In this document: in pieces, positions 51,878-60,763 of the stretch
How the letters are laid out: every line of letters begins with the position of its first letter
Numbering within the stretch: position 1 is the stretch's first letter
Assembly: GCF_000463015.1 (NCBI RefSeq)
Contig: NC_022247.1
Location: 434,001-498,000, forward strand
From: Variovorax paradoxus B4
Lineage (GTDB): Bacteria > Pseudomonadota > Gammaproteobacteria > Burkholderiales > Burkholderiaceae_C
DNA: 64,000 nucleotides
Direction of reading: 5' to 3'
Made by a program: the position numbers and the translations under genes
The notes under the pieces: model-generated
Databases searched by the model: none
The model's input: only the letters and a program-made list of their open reading frames with translations
What the model was told of the DNA's origin: nothing

Positions 51878-53364
51878 TGAAGTCACACATATTGATCGGC
51901 GTCGACATGGGCTCGAGCAGCCTGAAAGCGCTGGCCCTCGAAACCGGCAGCGGCCGTACCGTCGCCTTGTCCCGCATGCCCTTGCCGCACGACCGGCTGC
52001 CCGGCGGAGGCTGCGAGGTGGGTGCGCCCGCGATCCGCGCCGCGCTGACCCGGGTGCTGCAGGACATCGCCCGCCAGCTCGGCCCGCGCGCGGCCGAGGT
52101 TCGCGCCATGGCCTGCACCGGCCACGGCGCCGGTCTCTACGCGCTCGACGCCGGCAACCAGCTCGTGGGCGGACGCGCCGTCGCCTCCACCGACCAGCGC
52201 GCCGATGCCCGGGCGCGCGCGCTGGCCGCGAGCCACGGCGCGCAGTTGTTCGAGGACGTGGGCTGCAGCCCCTGGCCCGGACAGCCCACGGTGATCGCGG
52301 CCGAGTTGCTGGGTGCGGATGCCGTGCAGCGCGGCGAACTGCGCCGCCTGCTGTTCGCCAAGGACTACCTCGGCTTCCTCTTGACAGGCGAGATCGCCAC
52401 CGACGCCAGCGATGCGAGCACCGCCGGCCTGGTGTCGCTTGCCACCGGCACCTGGTCGCGCACGGCCCTCGAGGCCTCGGGCATTGCGGACCTCGGCGCG
52501 CGCGCCTTCGGCCCTATCGTGCCGAGCGGCACCGTGATCGGAAAGCTCCTGCCCGCCGAGGCCGCGCTGTGCGGCCTGCCCGCGGGCATTCCGGTGGCGA
52601 TGGGCGCCATCGACCTGCTCGCCTCGATGACCGCGATCCGCGCGGAAGGCCGCGGCCGCGCCGTATCGGTGTTCGGCACCTGGTGCGTGAATGCGGTCAT
52701 CGGCCCGGTGATGGCGCCCAAGCCCGCCGTTGCCGCCATCGTGAATTTCGGCCGCGGCAACGCACGGCTCTACATGGAAAACAGCCCGTCTTCGATGGCC
52801 AACATCGCCTGGCTCGCTGGCGCGCTTGCGCTGCCCGATGCGCGTGCGGTGCTCGACCTGGCCATGGCGGTGCCGCTGGGCGCCAACGGCCTGCGCTTCC
52901 TGCCCTTCGTCAATGGCGGCAGCGGCGTGACGGCCGGCCTCGTGGGGCTCAAGAGCCATCACACGCGCGCCGACATGGCGCGCGCCGTGGTCGATGCCGT
53001 GGCGGCGCTGCATGCGCGGCACACGGCGCGACTGGCCGCGGGCGGCCTCGCCGTGGGCCAGACGACGGTGCTCGGCGGCGGCGCGAGCGATGCGCGCCTC
53101 GTGCGGCTGCTGGCAGCCTTTCTCGGGCGTCCGGTCGAGCGCTGCGCCGACGATGAGACCGGCGCGCGCGGCGCCGCGCTCTATGCCGCCATGTCGCAAG
53201 GGCTCGACGACGCAGCGCAGGGCAGCCCCCTGCTCGCGCCCTGCGACGCGATCGAACCCGATGCGCGGGAGGCACGCGCCCACGCGGACTTCAACGCCGG
53301 TTTCAACGAACTGATCGACAGCATGTCACCTGTATTCGCCCACGTTGCGGAAAGCGCGAAATGA
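51877..53364 (+). CDS. FGGY-family carbohydrate kinase (second locus)
   Basis: A 495-residue FGGY kinase: phosphate loop DMGSSSLK (10-17), catalytic Asp D246 in MGAIDLLAS, and the C-terminal GGGASDARLVRLLA segment that holds the adenine. It is more like the erythritol/L-xylulose kinase branch than glycerol kinase and only distantly like the kinase at 1930-3456. Placed before a GlpD-like gene it probably phosphorylates a polyol, giving a polyol phosphate for oxidation. Its ATG abuts a putative operator, and its stop overlaps the next start (ATGA). Confidence 0.85.
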   Translation: MKSHILIGVDMGSSSLKALALETGSGRTVALSRMPLPHDRLPGGGCEVGAPAIRAALTRVLQDIARQLGPRAAEVRAMACTGHGAGLYALDAGNQLVGGRAVASTDQRADARARALAASHGAQLFEDVGCSPWPGQPTVIAAELLGADAVQRGELRRLLFAKDYLGFLLTGEIATDASDASTAGLVSLATGTWSRTALEASGIADLGARAFGPIVPSGTVIGKLLPAEAALCGLPAGIPVAMGAIDLLASMTAIRAEGRGRAVSVFGTWCVNAVIGPVMAPKPAVAAIVNFGRGNARLYMENSPSSMANIAWLAGALALPDARAVLDLAMAVPLGANGLRFLPFVNGGSGVTAGLVGLKSHHTRADMARAVVDAVAALHARHTARLAAGGLAVGQTTVLGGGASDARLVRLLAAFLGRPVERCADDETGARGAALYAAMSQGLDDAAQGSPLLAPCDAIEPDAREARAHADFNAGFNELIDSMSPVFAHVAESAK

Positions 53365-55124
53365 GCGCCTGGCAACTTCCCTTCGTGCGCCCGGCTTCGC
53401 TCGCGGGGCGCCATTTCTCCACCGTGATCGTCGGCGCCGGCATCAACGGCGTGGGCGTGTTCCGCGATCTGTCGCTGCAGCGCGTCGACTGCCTGATCGT
53501 CGACAAGGGCGACTTCGGCGCCGGCGCCAGCAGCGCGCCCTCGCGCATGATCCACGGCGGCCTGCGCTACCTGGAGAACGGCAGCTTCTCGCTGGTGGCC
53601 GAAGCCACGCGCGAGCGCAACCTGCTGCTGCGCAATGCGCCGCACCTGGTGCGGCCGCTCAAGACGGTGGTGCCGCTCGCCAGCTTCTTCGGCGGGCTGA
53701 TGAGCAGCGCACTCAAGTTCTTCGGCCGGACGCCGCCGCAGCGCACGCGCGGCCTGCTGGCCGTGGCGCTGGGCCTGCGGCTCTACGACCTGCTGGGACG
53801 CCGCCAGCGCGTGATGCCGGGGCACCGCATCAGCCGCGTGCCATTGGCCGACCGCGGCCTGTTCCGCGCGGCCATCCGCTGGACTGCCACCTTCTTCGAT
53901 GCGTGGATCAGCCATCCCGAGTGGCTCATCCTCGAACTGATAGCCGATGCCTGCCGCGACCAGCCGCGCTCCGCGGCCGCCAACTACTGCCGCGTGATGG
54001 GCTGCGCGGGCAACATCCTCACCTTGCGCGACGAGATCACCGGTGCACTCGTGCGCGTGACCGCCGACAGCGTGGTGAACGCCACCGGTGCCTGGCTCGA
54101 CCGCAGCGCGGCCGTGCTCGGCGGCGCCGGCCCGCGCGTGATGGGCACCAAGGGCTCGCACCTCGTGCTCGACCATCCCGCGCTGCGCGACGCGCTCGAC
54201 GGCCGCATGGCCTACTTCGAGGCGGTCGACGGGCGCGTGTGCATCGTCTATCCGTTCCTGGACCGCGTGCTGGTGGGCTCCACCGACATCCCGGTCGAAG
54301 ACCCGGACCAGATCGTCACCGAGCCGGCCGAGGTCGACTACCTGATCGACGTGCTGCGCGAGGTCTTCCCGAACATGGCCTTTGGCCGCGGCGACGTGGT
54401 CTACACCTATGTCGGCGTGCGTCCGCTCGCGCGTTCGGAGGCCGACAAGCCGGGCCAGATCTCGCGCGACCACTCGGTGGTGGTCGATCCGCCGAACGCG
54501 ACGCGCGACATCGCCATCGTCGGCCTCGTCGGCGGCAAGTGGACCACCTTCCGCTCGCTGGCCGAGGAAGCCACCGACGAAGTGCTGCAGCTGCTCGGCC
54601 GCTCGCGCACCGCATCGACCGCGCTGCTGCCCATCGGCGGCGGCGCGGAACTGCCGGCCGATGCGCCGGCGGCCGATCGCTTCGTCGAAAAGATGATGGC
54701 CGCCTCCGGCATGGACCGCACGCGCGCACTGACCCTGCTCGGCCGCTATGGCTCGAAGGCATTGCCGCTCGCGCAGCGCCTGGCGGCCTCGGGCGACGTG
54801 CCGCTGCAGCATGCGCCCGATTACTCGGCCGCCGAGCTCTCCTACCTGTGCCTGGAGACCGGCGTGGTGCACCTGGACGACCTCGTCATTCGCCGCACGC
54901 TGCTGGCCATTCGCGGCCTCGTCACCGATGCCGCGCTCGCCGAGATCGCGGGCGTGGCGGCCGAGGCGCTGGGCTGGGACGCCATCCACGCCCACAACGA
55001 GCTGTGCGCCTGCGCCACCGCGCTGCGCGAGCGGCACAACGTGCGCCTGCACCCGGTGGCGGCCGGCGAGGCACCTTCTTTCGATGCATCATTGATGGCC
55101 AGCTCAGTCCTCGGCCAAGCCTAA
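53361..55124 (+). CDS. GlpD-like FAD-dependent polyol-phosphate dehydrogenase
   Basis: A 587-residue flavoprotein of the glycerol-3-phosphate dehydrogenase/oxidase family: FAD loop GAGING (25-30), the signature SRMIHGGLRYLENGSF (61-76), KGSHLVLDHPAL and VGGKWTTFRSLAEEA, then a C-terminal DAO_C helical domain (about 400-540). Pairing with an FGGY kinase recalls eryA/eryB of erythritol catabolism, where the GlpD-like enzyme oxidises a tetritol phosphate. Plain glycerol use cannot be excluded. It would pass electrons to quinone at the inner membrane. Coupled to the kinase gene by a 4-bp overlap. Confidence 0.83.
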   Translation: MSAWQLPFVRPASLAGRHFSTVIVGAGINGVGVFRDLSLQRVDCLIVDKGDFGAGASSAPSRMIHGGLRYLENGSFSLVAEATRERNLLLRNAPHLVRPLKTVVPLASFFGGLMSSALKFFGRTPPQRTRGLLAVALGLRLYDLLGRRQRVMPGHRISRVPLADRGLFRAAIRWTATFFDAWISHPEWLILELIADACRDQPRSAAANYCRVMGCAGNILTLRDEITGALVRVTADSVVNATGAWLDRSAAVLGGAGPRVMGTKGSHLVLDHPALRDALDGRMAYFEAVDGRVCIVYPFLDRVLVGSTDIPVEDPDQIVTEPAEVDYLIDVLREVFPNMAFGRGDVVYTYVGVRPLARSEADKPGQISRDHSVVVDPPNATRDIAIVGLVGGKWTTFRSLAEEATDEVLQLLGRSRTASTALLPIGGGAELPADAPAADRFVEKMMAASGMDRTRALTLLGRYGSKALPLAQRLAASGDVPLQHAPDYSAAELSYLCLETGVVHLDDLVIRRTLLAIRGLVTDAALAEIAGVAAEALGWDAIHAHNELCACATALRERHNVRLHPVAAGEAPSFDASLMASSVLGQA

Positions 55125-55126
55125 AA

Positions 55127-55882
55127 GTGAACAGTCCCAACGACATCTCGACCGTGCTCGACCGCAATTCCGAATCGCCGCTGTGGGCGCAGTTCCGCGA
55201 CGCCATCCGGCTGCAGATACTGCAGGGCGTGCTGCCCATCGGCGCCAAGCTGCCTTCGGAGGCGGAGCTCGGCGACCAGTTCGGCATCTCGCGCATCGTG
55301 GTGCGCGAGGCATTGGCCGACCTGGTGCGCAACAACCTCATCTACAAGATCAAGGGCCGCGGCGCTTTTGTATCGGCGCGCGAACGCGACGAGGATTTCG
55401 TCTCCACCGTGCTCGGCTTCTCCGACGAGATGGAGCGCAAGGGCCGCTCGGTGCGCACGCAGATCCTCGCGCAGGAACTGCGCGCACCCACCGAGCACGA
55501 AGCCGCATCGCTGGGCCTGGCCGACGACACGCAGGTGGTGGCCCTCAAGCGCCTGCGCAGCGTGGATGGCGAGCTGCGCCTGCTCGTCGAAACGGCGGTG
55601 CCGGCGGACCTGGCGCCCGGCCTGCACCGTGCGCGGCTGGAGGACCGGTCGCTCTACGACGTGCTGCGCCGGCAGTACGGGCTGCGCCTGGTGCGCGCCG
55701 AGCGCTGGATCGACGCGGTGCTGCCCGATGCCGAAACCTGCAGGCTGCTCGATCTGCCGCAGCCCGAGCCGCTGCTGCGCATCGAGTCGATTGCCTACGG
55801 CGCCAACGGCCGGCCGCTGGAGCACTACCGCGCGCTGCACCGCTGCAAGACGAGCCGCCTGCACGTGCAGACGACGACCTGA
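55127..55882 (+). CDS. GntR-family regulator with UTRA domain
   Basis: A 251-residue regulator. N-terminal winged HTH: LPSEAELGDQFGISRIVVRE, then LADLVRNNLIYKIKGRGAFV. The C-terminal UTRA ligand domain follows (AERWIDAVLPDAETCRLLDL, then EPLLRIESIAYGANGRPLEH). There is no in-frame ATG; the GTG at 55127, 2 bp after the upstream stop, is the best start. It closes the kinase/GlpD-like operon and is the natural candidate repressor for the twin AGCTGTTATGACA sites. UTRA domains usually sense sugars or sugar phosphates. Confidence 0.87.
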   Translation: MNSPNDISTVLDRNSESPLWAQFRDAIRLQILQGVLPIGAKLPSEAELGDQFGISRIVVREALADLVRNNLIYKIKGRGAFVSARERDEDFVSTVLGFSDEMERKGRSVRTQILAQELRAPTEHEAASLGLADDTQVVALKRLRSVDGELRLLVETAVPADLAPGLHRARLEDRSLYDVLRRQYGLRLVRAERWIDAVLPDAETCRLLDLPQPEPLLRIESIAYGANGRPLEHYRALHRCKTSRLHVQTTT

Positions 55883-55889
55883 TTTTTCT

Positions 55890-56780
55890 TCAGGCCTTGG
55901 CGGCGCTGCGCGAGGGCCAGAGCACCGAGGCAATCGCCACCATCATCAGCGCCACGGCCACCCAGTCCTGCCAGTGCACCACTTCGCCGAGCCACACCGC
56001 GCCGCTGAACACGCCCAGCACCGGAATGAACATCACGCTCAAGGTCGAGGCCACCGGCGGCAGGCCGCGCGCGAGGTAGAACCATGCCGCATGTGCGAAG
56101 CCGAAGATCAGCACGGCGTTGTAGCCGATCGAGCCCCAGGTCACCGGGCCGGGCCACCGCAGTTGATCGCGTTCGAAGGTCAGCGAAAGCACGCTGATCA
56201 CCACCGCGGTCATCGCCGTCATCCAGAACGACAGCGTGAGCGTCGGCAGCCCGATGCGCGAGCGGCGCAGCAGCTGCGTGCCCAGCGCCCATGTCGCGGC
56301 CGCCACCAATGCGAGCGCCACGTAGCCGGGCCGCCCCGCGAGGTCGGTGAGCTCGTGCCACAGCAGGAGCCCCACGCCGATCGCGCACGCGCCCACGCCC
56401 ACCCATGAGCGCCGCGTGAGCACGGCCGAGAACAGCAGCGCGCCGATCACCGCGGAGAACACCGGCATCGTGTAGCCCAGGATCGCGGCGCGCCCGCCCG
56501 AGAGGGCTTTCACCGCGAGGATGATGCAGGCGTGCCAGATGAACATGTTGGTGGCGCCCAGCCAGACCAGCTCGGGCCATGCGCGGCGCGGCACGCGGAA
56601 CGGCACCTTCATCCACACCAGCGCGAGCCCCAGCACCGGCACGCCGAGCCAGATCGAAATGGCGCGGAAGGCGAGTGGCGGATAGTCCGCCACGCCGAGC
56701 TTCATCACGGGCCAGTTGAACCCCCATGCAAGGGTCAGGAGAACGAGCAGGACGAACTGGCGTGGCGTGAAGGAAGGCAT
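55890..56780 (-). CDS. EamA/DMT-family membrane transporter
   Basis: A 296-residue protein with ten hydrophobic segments in two EamA repeats (LAWGFNWPVMKLGVADYPPL near the start; GFAHAAWFYLARGLPPVAST in the second repeat, ending in ISVLW-type segments). Family members export amino acids, nucleosides or other metabolites; many are of unknown function. The ATG at 56780 fits the family N-terminus. It is convergent with the GntR gene 7 bp away and follows no obvious partner. Confidence 0.85.
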   Translation of the reverse strand: MPSFTPRQFVLLVLLTLAWGFNWPVMKLGVADYPPLAFRAISIWLGVPVLGLALVWMKVPFRVPRRAWPELVWLGATNMFIWHACIILAVKALSGGRAAILGYTMPVFSAVIGALLFSAVLTRRSWVGVGACAIGVGLLLWHELTDLAGRPGYVALALVAAATWALGTQLLRRSRIGLPTLTLSFWMTAMTAVVISVLSLTFERDQLRWPGPVTWGSIGYNAVLIFGFAHAAWFYLARGLPPVASTLSVMFIPVLGVFSGAVWLGEVVHWQDWVAVALMMVAIASVLWPSRSAAKA

Positions 56781-56830
56781 GGGCCGCGATTGTGGCGCGG
56801 CCCGCGCATTCGTGCTGGGAGCAGGCCCGG

Positions 56831-59800
56831 CTACAGCAGCCGCTTGAGGTAGCGCCCCGTGTGGCTCGCCTCGTTCGCCGCGATGTCTTCCGGCGTGCCT
56901 TCGCCCACCACCGTGCCGCCGCCGGCGCCGCCCTCGGGGCCCATGTCGATCAGCCAGTCGGCCGTCTTGATGACGTCCAGGTTGTGCTCGATCACGACGA
57001 TGGTGTTGCCCGCGTCGCGCAGCTGGTGCAGCACCTTGAGCAGCAGTTCGATGTCGGCAAAGTGCAGGCCGGTGGTCGGCTCGTCGAGGATGTAGAGCGT
57101 GCGGCCGGTGTCGCGCTTGCTGAGCTCCAGCGCCAGCTTCACGCGCTGCGCCTCGCCGCCCGACAGCGTGGTGGCCGACTGGCCGAGCTTGATGTAGGAG
57201 AGGCCCACGTCGAGCAGGGTGCGCAGCTTGCGCTCGATGGTCGGCACGGCCTTCAGGAACTCGTGCGCGGTCTCGACCGTCATCTCGAGGATCTGCGCGA
57301 TGTTCCTGCCCTTGTACAGAACCTCGAGCGTCTCGCGGTTGTAGCGCTGGCCGTGGCACACCTCGCAGGGCACGTACACGTCGGGCAGGAAGTGCATCTC
57401 GACCTTCACCACGCCGTCGCCCTGGCAGGCCTCGCAGCGCCCGCCCGCCACGTTGAAGCTGAAGCGGCCCGGGCCGTAGCCGCGTTCGCGCGCGGTGTTG
57501 GTCTCGGCCATCAGCTCGCGGATCGGCGTGAACAGGCCGGTGTAGGTGGCCGGGTTGCTGCGCGGCGTGCGGCCGATGGGGCTCTGGTCGACGTTGATGA
57601 CCTTGTCGAAATACTCGATGCCCTCGACCGATTCATGCGCGGCCGGCTCCTCGTGCGCGCGGTAGAGCGTGCGCGCCACGGCGGTGTAGAGGGTGTCGTT
57701 CACCAGCGTCGACTTGCCCGAGCCCGAGACGCCCGTCACGCAGGTGAGCAGGCCGACGGGGAAGGCCACGCTCACGTTCTGCAGGTTGTTGCCGGTGGCG
57801 CCGACCACGCGGATTTCCTGCAGGTCGGTCTGCGAGGCCAGGTGCGCCGCTTCGCGTGCGGCGCGCCGCTCGGCCGCGGGGCTCGGCGGAAAGCGCGAGG
57901 CCTTCCTGCCTTCGTTGAAGGCGGGCTTCTTCACGACCGGCAGCCACGCGGTGCGGCGCTTCGGCACTTCGATCTTCTTCGCGCCCGAAAGGTACTGGCC
58001 GGTCAGCGAATCGGGGTTGGCCGCCACCTGGGCATAGCTGCCCTGCGCCATCACGCGCCCGCCGTGGATGCCCGCGCCGGGGCCCATGTCGATCACGTGG
58101 TCGGCGGCGTGGATCATGTCCTCGTCGTGCTCGACCACGATCACGCTGTTGCCGATGTCGCGCAGGTGCTTCAGCGTGCCGATCAGCCGGTCGTTGTCGC
58201 GCTGGTGCAGGCCGATGCTGGGCTCGTCGAGCACGTACATCACGCCCGTCAGGCCCGAGCCGATCTGCGAGGCGAGCCGGATGCGCTGCGCCTCGCCGCC
58301 CGAGAGCGTTTCGGCGCTGCGGTCCAGGCTCAGGTAGTTCAGGCCCACGTCGTTGAGGAACTTCAGGCGCAGGCCGATCTCGCGCACCACCTTGTCGGCG
58401 ATGTCGGCCTTGGCGCCGCGCAGCTTGAGCGTCTGGAACCAGGCCAGCGAATCGCGCAAGGTTAGGTGGCTGAGCTCGAAGATCGCCATGCGCGGCGGCT
58501 CGCCGCCATCCGCGGGCCGAGCCGATTCGTCCACCAGGAACACGTTGCGCGCCTCGGGCCGCAGCCGCGAGCCGCCGCAGTCGGGACACGGCTGCAGGTT
58601 GCGAAAGCGCGCGAGGTCTTCGCGCACCATCACCGAGTCGGTCTCGCGGTAGCGCCGCGCCATGTTCGGGATGATCCCCTCGAAGGGATGCTTCTTCGTG
58701 AGCTTCTTGCCCGCGAAGTTGCCCGATTCCATGGTGTAGTTGAACTTGATCTCCTCGGCCGCCGAGCCTTGCAGCAGCACCTGCTGCACCGAGGCGGGCA
58801 ATGATTCGAAGGGCGCGTCGACGTCGAACTTGTAGTGCTTCGCAACGCTCTCGATCATGCTGAAGTAGTAGCCGTTGCGGCGGTCCCAGCCCTTGATGGC
58901 GCCGCTGGCCAGCGAGAGAGAGGGGAAGGCCACCACGCGCGCCGGGTCGAACACCTCGCGGTGGCCGAGGCCGTCGCAGCTCGGACAGGCGCCCACGGGC
59001 GAGTTGAACGAGAAGAGGCGCGGCTCCAGCTCCGACAGCGAGTAGTGGCAGATCGGGCAGGCGAACTTGGCGTTGAACAGGTGCTCCTTGTCGGGCGCGC
59101 CCTCGGTGCCCAGCTCCAGCGCGATGGCGCGGCCTTCGGCCAGCCGCAGGGCCGCTTCGAAGCTCTCGGCCAGGCGCTGCTGCATGTCGGGGCGCGCGCG
59201 CAGCCGGTCGATCACCACGTCGATGTCGTGCTTTTCGGTCTTCTTGAGCTTCGGCAGGTCGTTGTATTCGTACGTTTGCCCGTCGACGCGAAAGCGCACG
59301 TAGCCCGCGGCCTGCATTTCGGCGAAGAGCTCGAGGAACTCGCCCTTCTTCTCGCGCGCCACCGGCGCCAGGATCATCAGGCGGGGCTCGTCAGGGATCG
59401 CGAGCGTGGCATCGACCATTTGCGACACGGTCTGCGCCTGCAGCGGCAGGTGGTGCTCGGGGCAGTAGGGCGTGCCGGCGCGGGCGTAGAGCAGGCGCAG
59501 GTAGTCGTGGATCTCGGTCACCGTGCCCACGGTGGAGCGCGGGTTGTGGCTGGTGGCCTTCTGCTCGATGCTGATGGCGGGCGACAGGCCCTCGATCACG
59601 TCCACATCGGGCTTGTCCATGAGCTGCAGGAACTGCCGCGCATAGGCCGAGAGGCTTTCCACGTAGCGCCGCTGGCCTTCGGCATACAGCGTGTCGAAGG
59701 CCAGGCTCGACTTGCCCGAGCCCGACAGGCCGGTGATCACCACCAGCTTGTTGCGCGGGATGTCGAGGTCGACGTTCTTCAGGTTGTGGGTGCGGGCACC

Positions 59801-59938
59801 GCGGATGCTGATGCGCTGCTGCGCAAGCACCGCGCCGAGGTAGGTGTCACGTTCGAGTTCCGCGTCGCGTGCGCGCTCCGCGAAGTCTTCAATGGCTTTG
59901 GAATTCAAGGGGGCGATCGTCCGAGGGCAACCGGACAT
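56831..59938 (-). CDS. uvrA: Excinuclease ABC subunit A
   Basis: A UvrA of about 1035 residues. It has two ABC modules, Walker [10 protein letters not shown] and GVSGSGKST, each with LSGGEAQR; the C-terminal zinc module [16 protein letters not shown] followed by CEVCHG; and the long insertion domain around [10 protein letters not shown]. It recognises bulky DNA lesions with UvrB in nucleotide excision repair. The first about 40 residues precede the usual opening [14 protein letters not shown], so the true start may be downstream (for example a GTG near 59831). It is divergent from ssb across 147 bp, a conserved pairing; no clear LexA box was seen. Confidence 0.96.
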   Translation of the reverse strand: MSGCPRTIAPLNSKAIEDFAERARDAELERDTYLGAVLAQQRISIRGARTHNLKNVDLDIPRNKLVVITGLSGSGKSSLAFDTLYAEGQRRYVESLSAYARQFLQLMDKPDVDVIEGLSPAISIEQKATSHNPRSTVGTVTEIHDYLRLLYARAGTPYCPEHHLPLQAQTVSQMVDATLAIPDEPRLMILAPVAREKKGEFLELFAEMQAAGYVRFRVDGQTYEYNDLPKLKKTEKHDIDVVIDRLRARPDMQQRLAESFEAALRLAEGRAIALELGTEGAPDKEHLFNAKFACPICHYSLSELEPRLFSFNSPVGACPSCDGLGHREVFDPARVVAFPSLSLASGAIKGWDRRNGYYFSMIESVAKHYKFDVDAPFESLPASVQQVLLQGSAAEEIKFNYTMESGNFAGKKLTKKHPFEGIIPNMARRYRETDSVMVREDLARFRNLQPCPDCGGSRLRPEARNVFLVDESARPADGGEPPRMAIFELSHLTLRDSLAWFQTLKLRGAKADIADKVVREIGLRLKFLNDVGLNYLSLDRSAETLSGGEAQRIRLASQIGSGLTGVMYVLDEPSIGLHQRDNDRLIGTLKHLRDIGNSVIVVEHDEDMIHAADHVIDMGPGAGIHGGRVMAQGSYAQVAANPDSLTGQYLSGAKKIEVPKRRTAWLPVVKKPAFNEGRKASRFPPSPAAERRAAREAAHLASQTDLQEIRVVGATGNNLQNVSVAFPVGLLTCVTGVSGSGKSTLVNDTLYTAVARTLYRAHEEPAAHESVEGIEYFDKVINVDQSPIGRTPRSNPATYTGLFTPIRELMAETNTARERGYGPGRFSFNVAGGRCEACQGDGVVKVEMHFLPDVYVPCEVCHGQRYNRETLEVLYKGRNIAQILEMTVETAHEFLKAVPTIERKLRTLLDVGLSYIKLGQSATTLSGGEAQRVKLALELSKRDTGRTLYILDEPTTGLHFADIELLLKVLHQLRDAGNTIVVIEHNLDVIKTADWLIDMGPEGGAGGGTVVGEGTPEDIAANEASHTGRYLKRLL

Positions 59939-60085
59939 GATAGTCCGAGCGGCATTTCATGGCGAGCGGGCGGGTTGCGGCGGTTTTACGGAGACGGTGC
60001 TTCGAAGGGGTCCCGGCCGGCCGGCATCGGGCACAATCTAGGGTTCTCTTCCTCCTCCTTCATCTACTTATCAGGGGCAGTGCAT

Positions 60086-60637
60086 ATGGCATCGGTCAAC
60101 AAAGTCATCGTCGTCGGCAATCTGGGGCGCGACCCCGAAATGCGTACCTTCCCGAGCGGCGACCAGGTCGCGAACGTCACCGTGGCCACCACCGATCGCT
60201 GGAAAGACAAGCAAAGCGGCGAAATGCGCGAAGCCACCGAGTGGCACCGCATCGTCTTCAACGGCCGCCTGGCCGAAATCGCCGGCCAGTACCTGCGCAA
60301 GGGCTCGCAGGTCTATGTCGAAGGCAGCCTGCGCACGCGCAAGTGGACCGACAAGGACGGCATCGAAAAATACACCACCGAGATCCGCGCCGACCAGATG
60401 CAGATGCTGGGCAGCCGCCAGGGCCAGGGCGGCCCGTCGGGCGGCCCCGAGGACGACGGCGGCTACGCGCAGGGCGGCGGTGGCGGCGGCTACTCGCAAG
60501 GCAGCGGTGGTGGCGGTGGCTACGCGCCCCGCGCACCGGCCGCGGCAGCACCGCGTGCTCCGGCGCCGGCACCGCGCCAGGCTCCGGCCAAGTCGTCGTC
60601 GGGCTTCGACGACATGGACGACGACATTCCGTTCTGA
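60086..60637 (+). CDS. ssb: Single-stranded DNA-binding protein
   Basis: A 183-residue SSB. The OB-fold occupies about 1-110 ([20 protein letters not shown], then [20 protein letters not shown]). A Gly/Pro/Ala-rich linker with GGGYSQG-like repeats follows, and the acidic tip DDMDDDIPF is the docking site for repair and replication partners. Length is typical. It is divergent from uvrA. Confidence 0.96.
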   Translation: MASVNKVIVVGNLGRDPEMRTFPSGDQVANVTVATTDRWKDKQSGEMREATEWHRIVFNGRLAEIAGQYLRKGSQVYVEGSLRTRKWTDKDGIEKYTTEIRADQMQMLGSRQGQGGPSGGPEDDGGYAQGGGGGGYSQGSGGGGGYAPRAPAAAAPRAPAPAPRQAPAKSSSGFDDMDDDIPF

Positions 60638-60652
60638 GTTGAATCGCACCGT

Positions 60653-60682
60653 GGCTGAAGCCGTTCCATCGCTGCTTCAGCC
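60653..60682 (+). terminator. Inverted repeat after ssb
   Basis: Perfect 9-bp stem GGCTGAAGC / GCTTCAGCC with a 12-nt loop, 15 bp past the ssb stop. No T-run follows, so it is a weak terminator candidate at best, but placement suits the ssb transcript end. Confidence 0.35.
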
Positions 60683-60763
60683 GCGCGGCTTGCCGGGAAC
60701 GCACCTGCTTCCGGCTGTTTTTCCTGAGCCGGACCAGGCAGGCCGCACGCGGATGAGCCTCGC

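Noticed and set aside
59939..60085. LexA (SOS) box between uvrA and ssb
   Set aside because: No convincing CTGT-N8-ACAG-type site is visible in the 147-bp gap.
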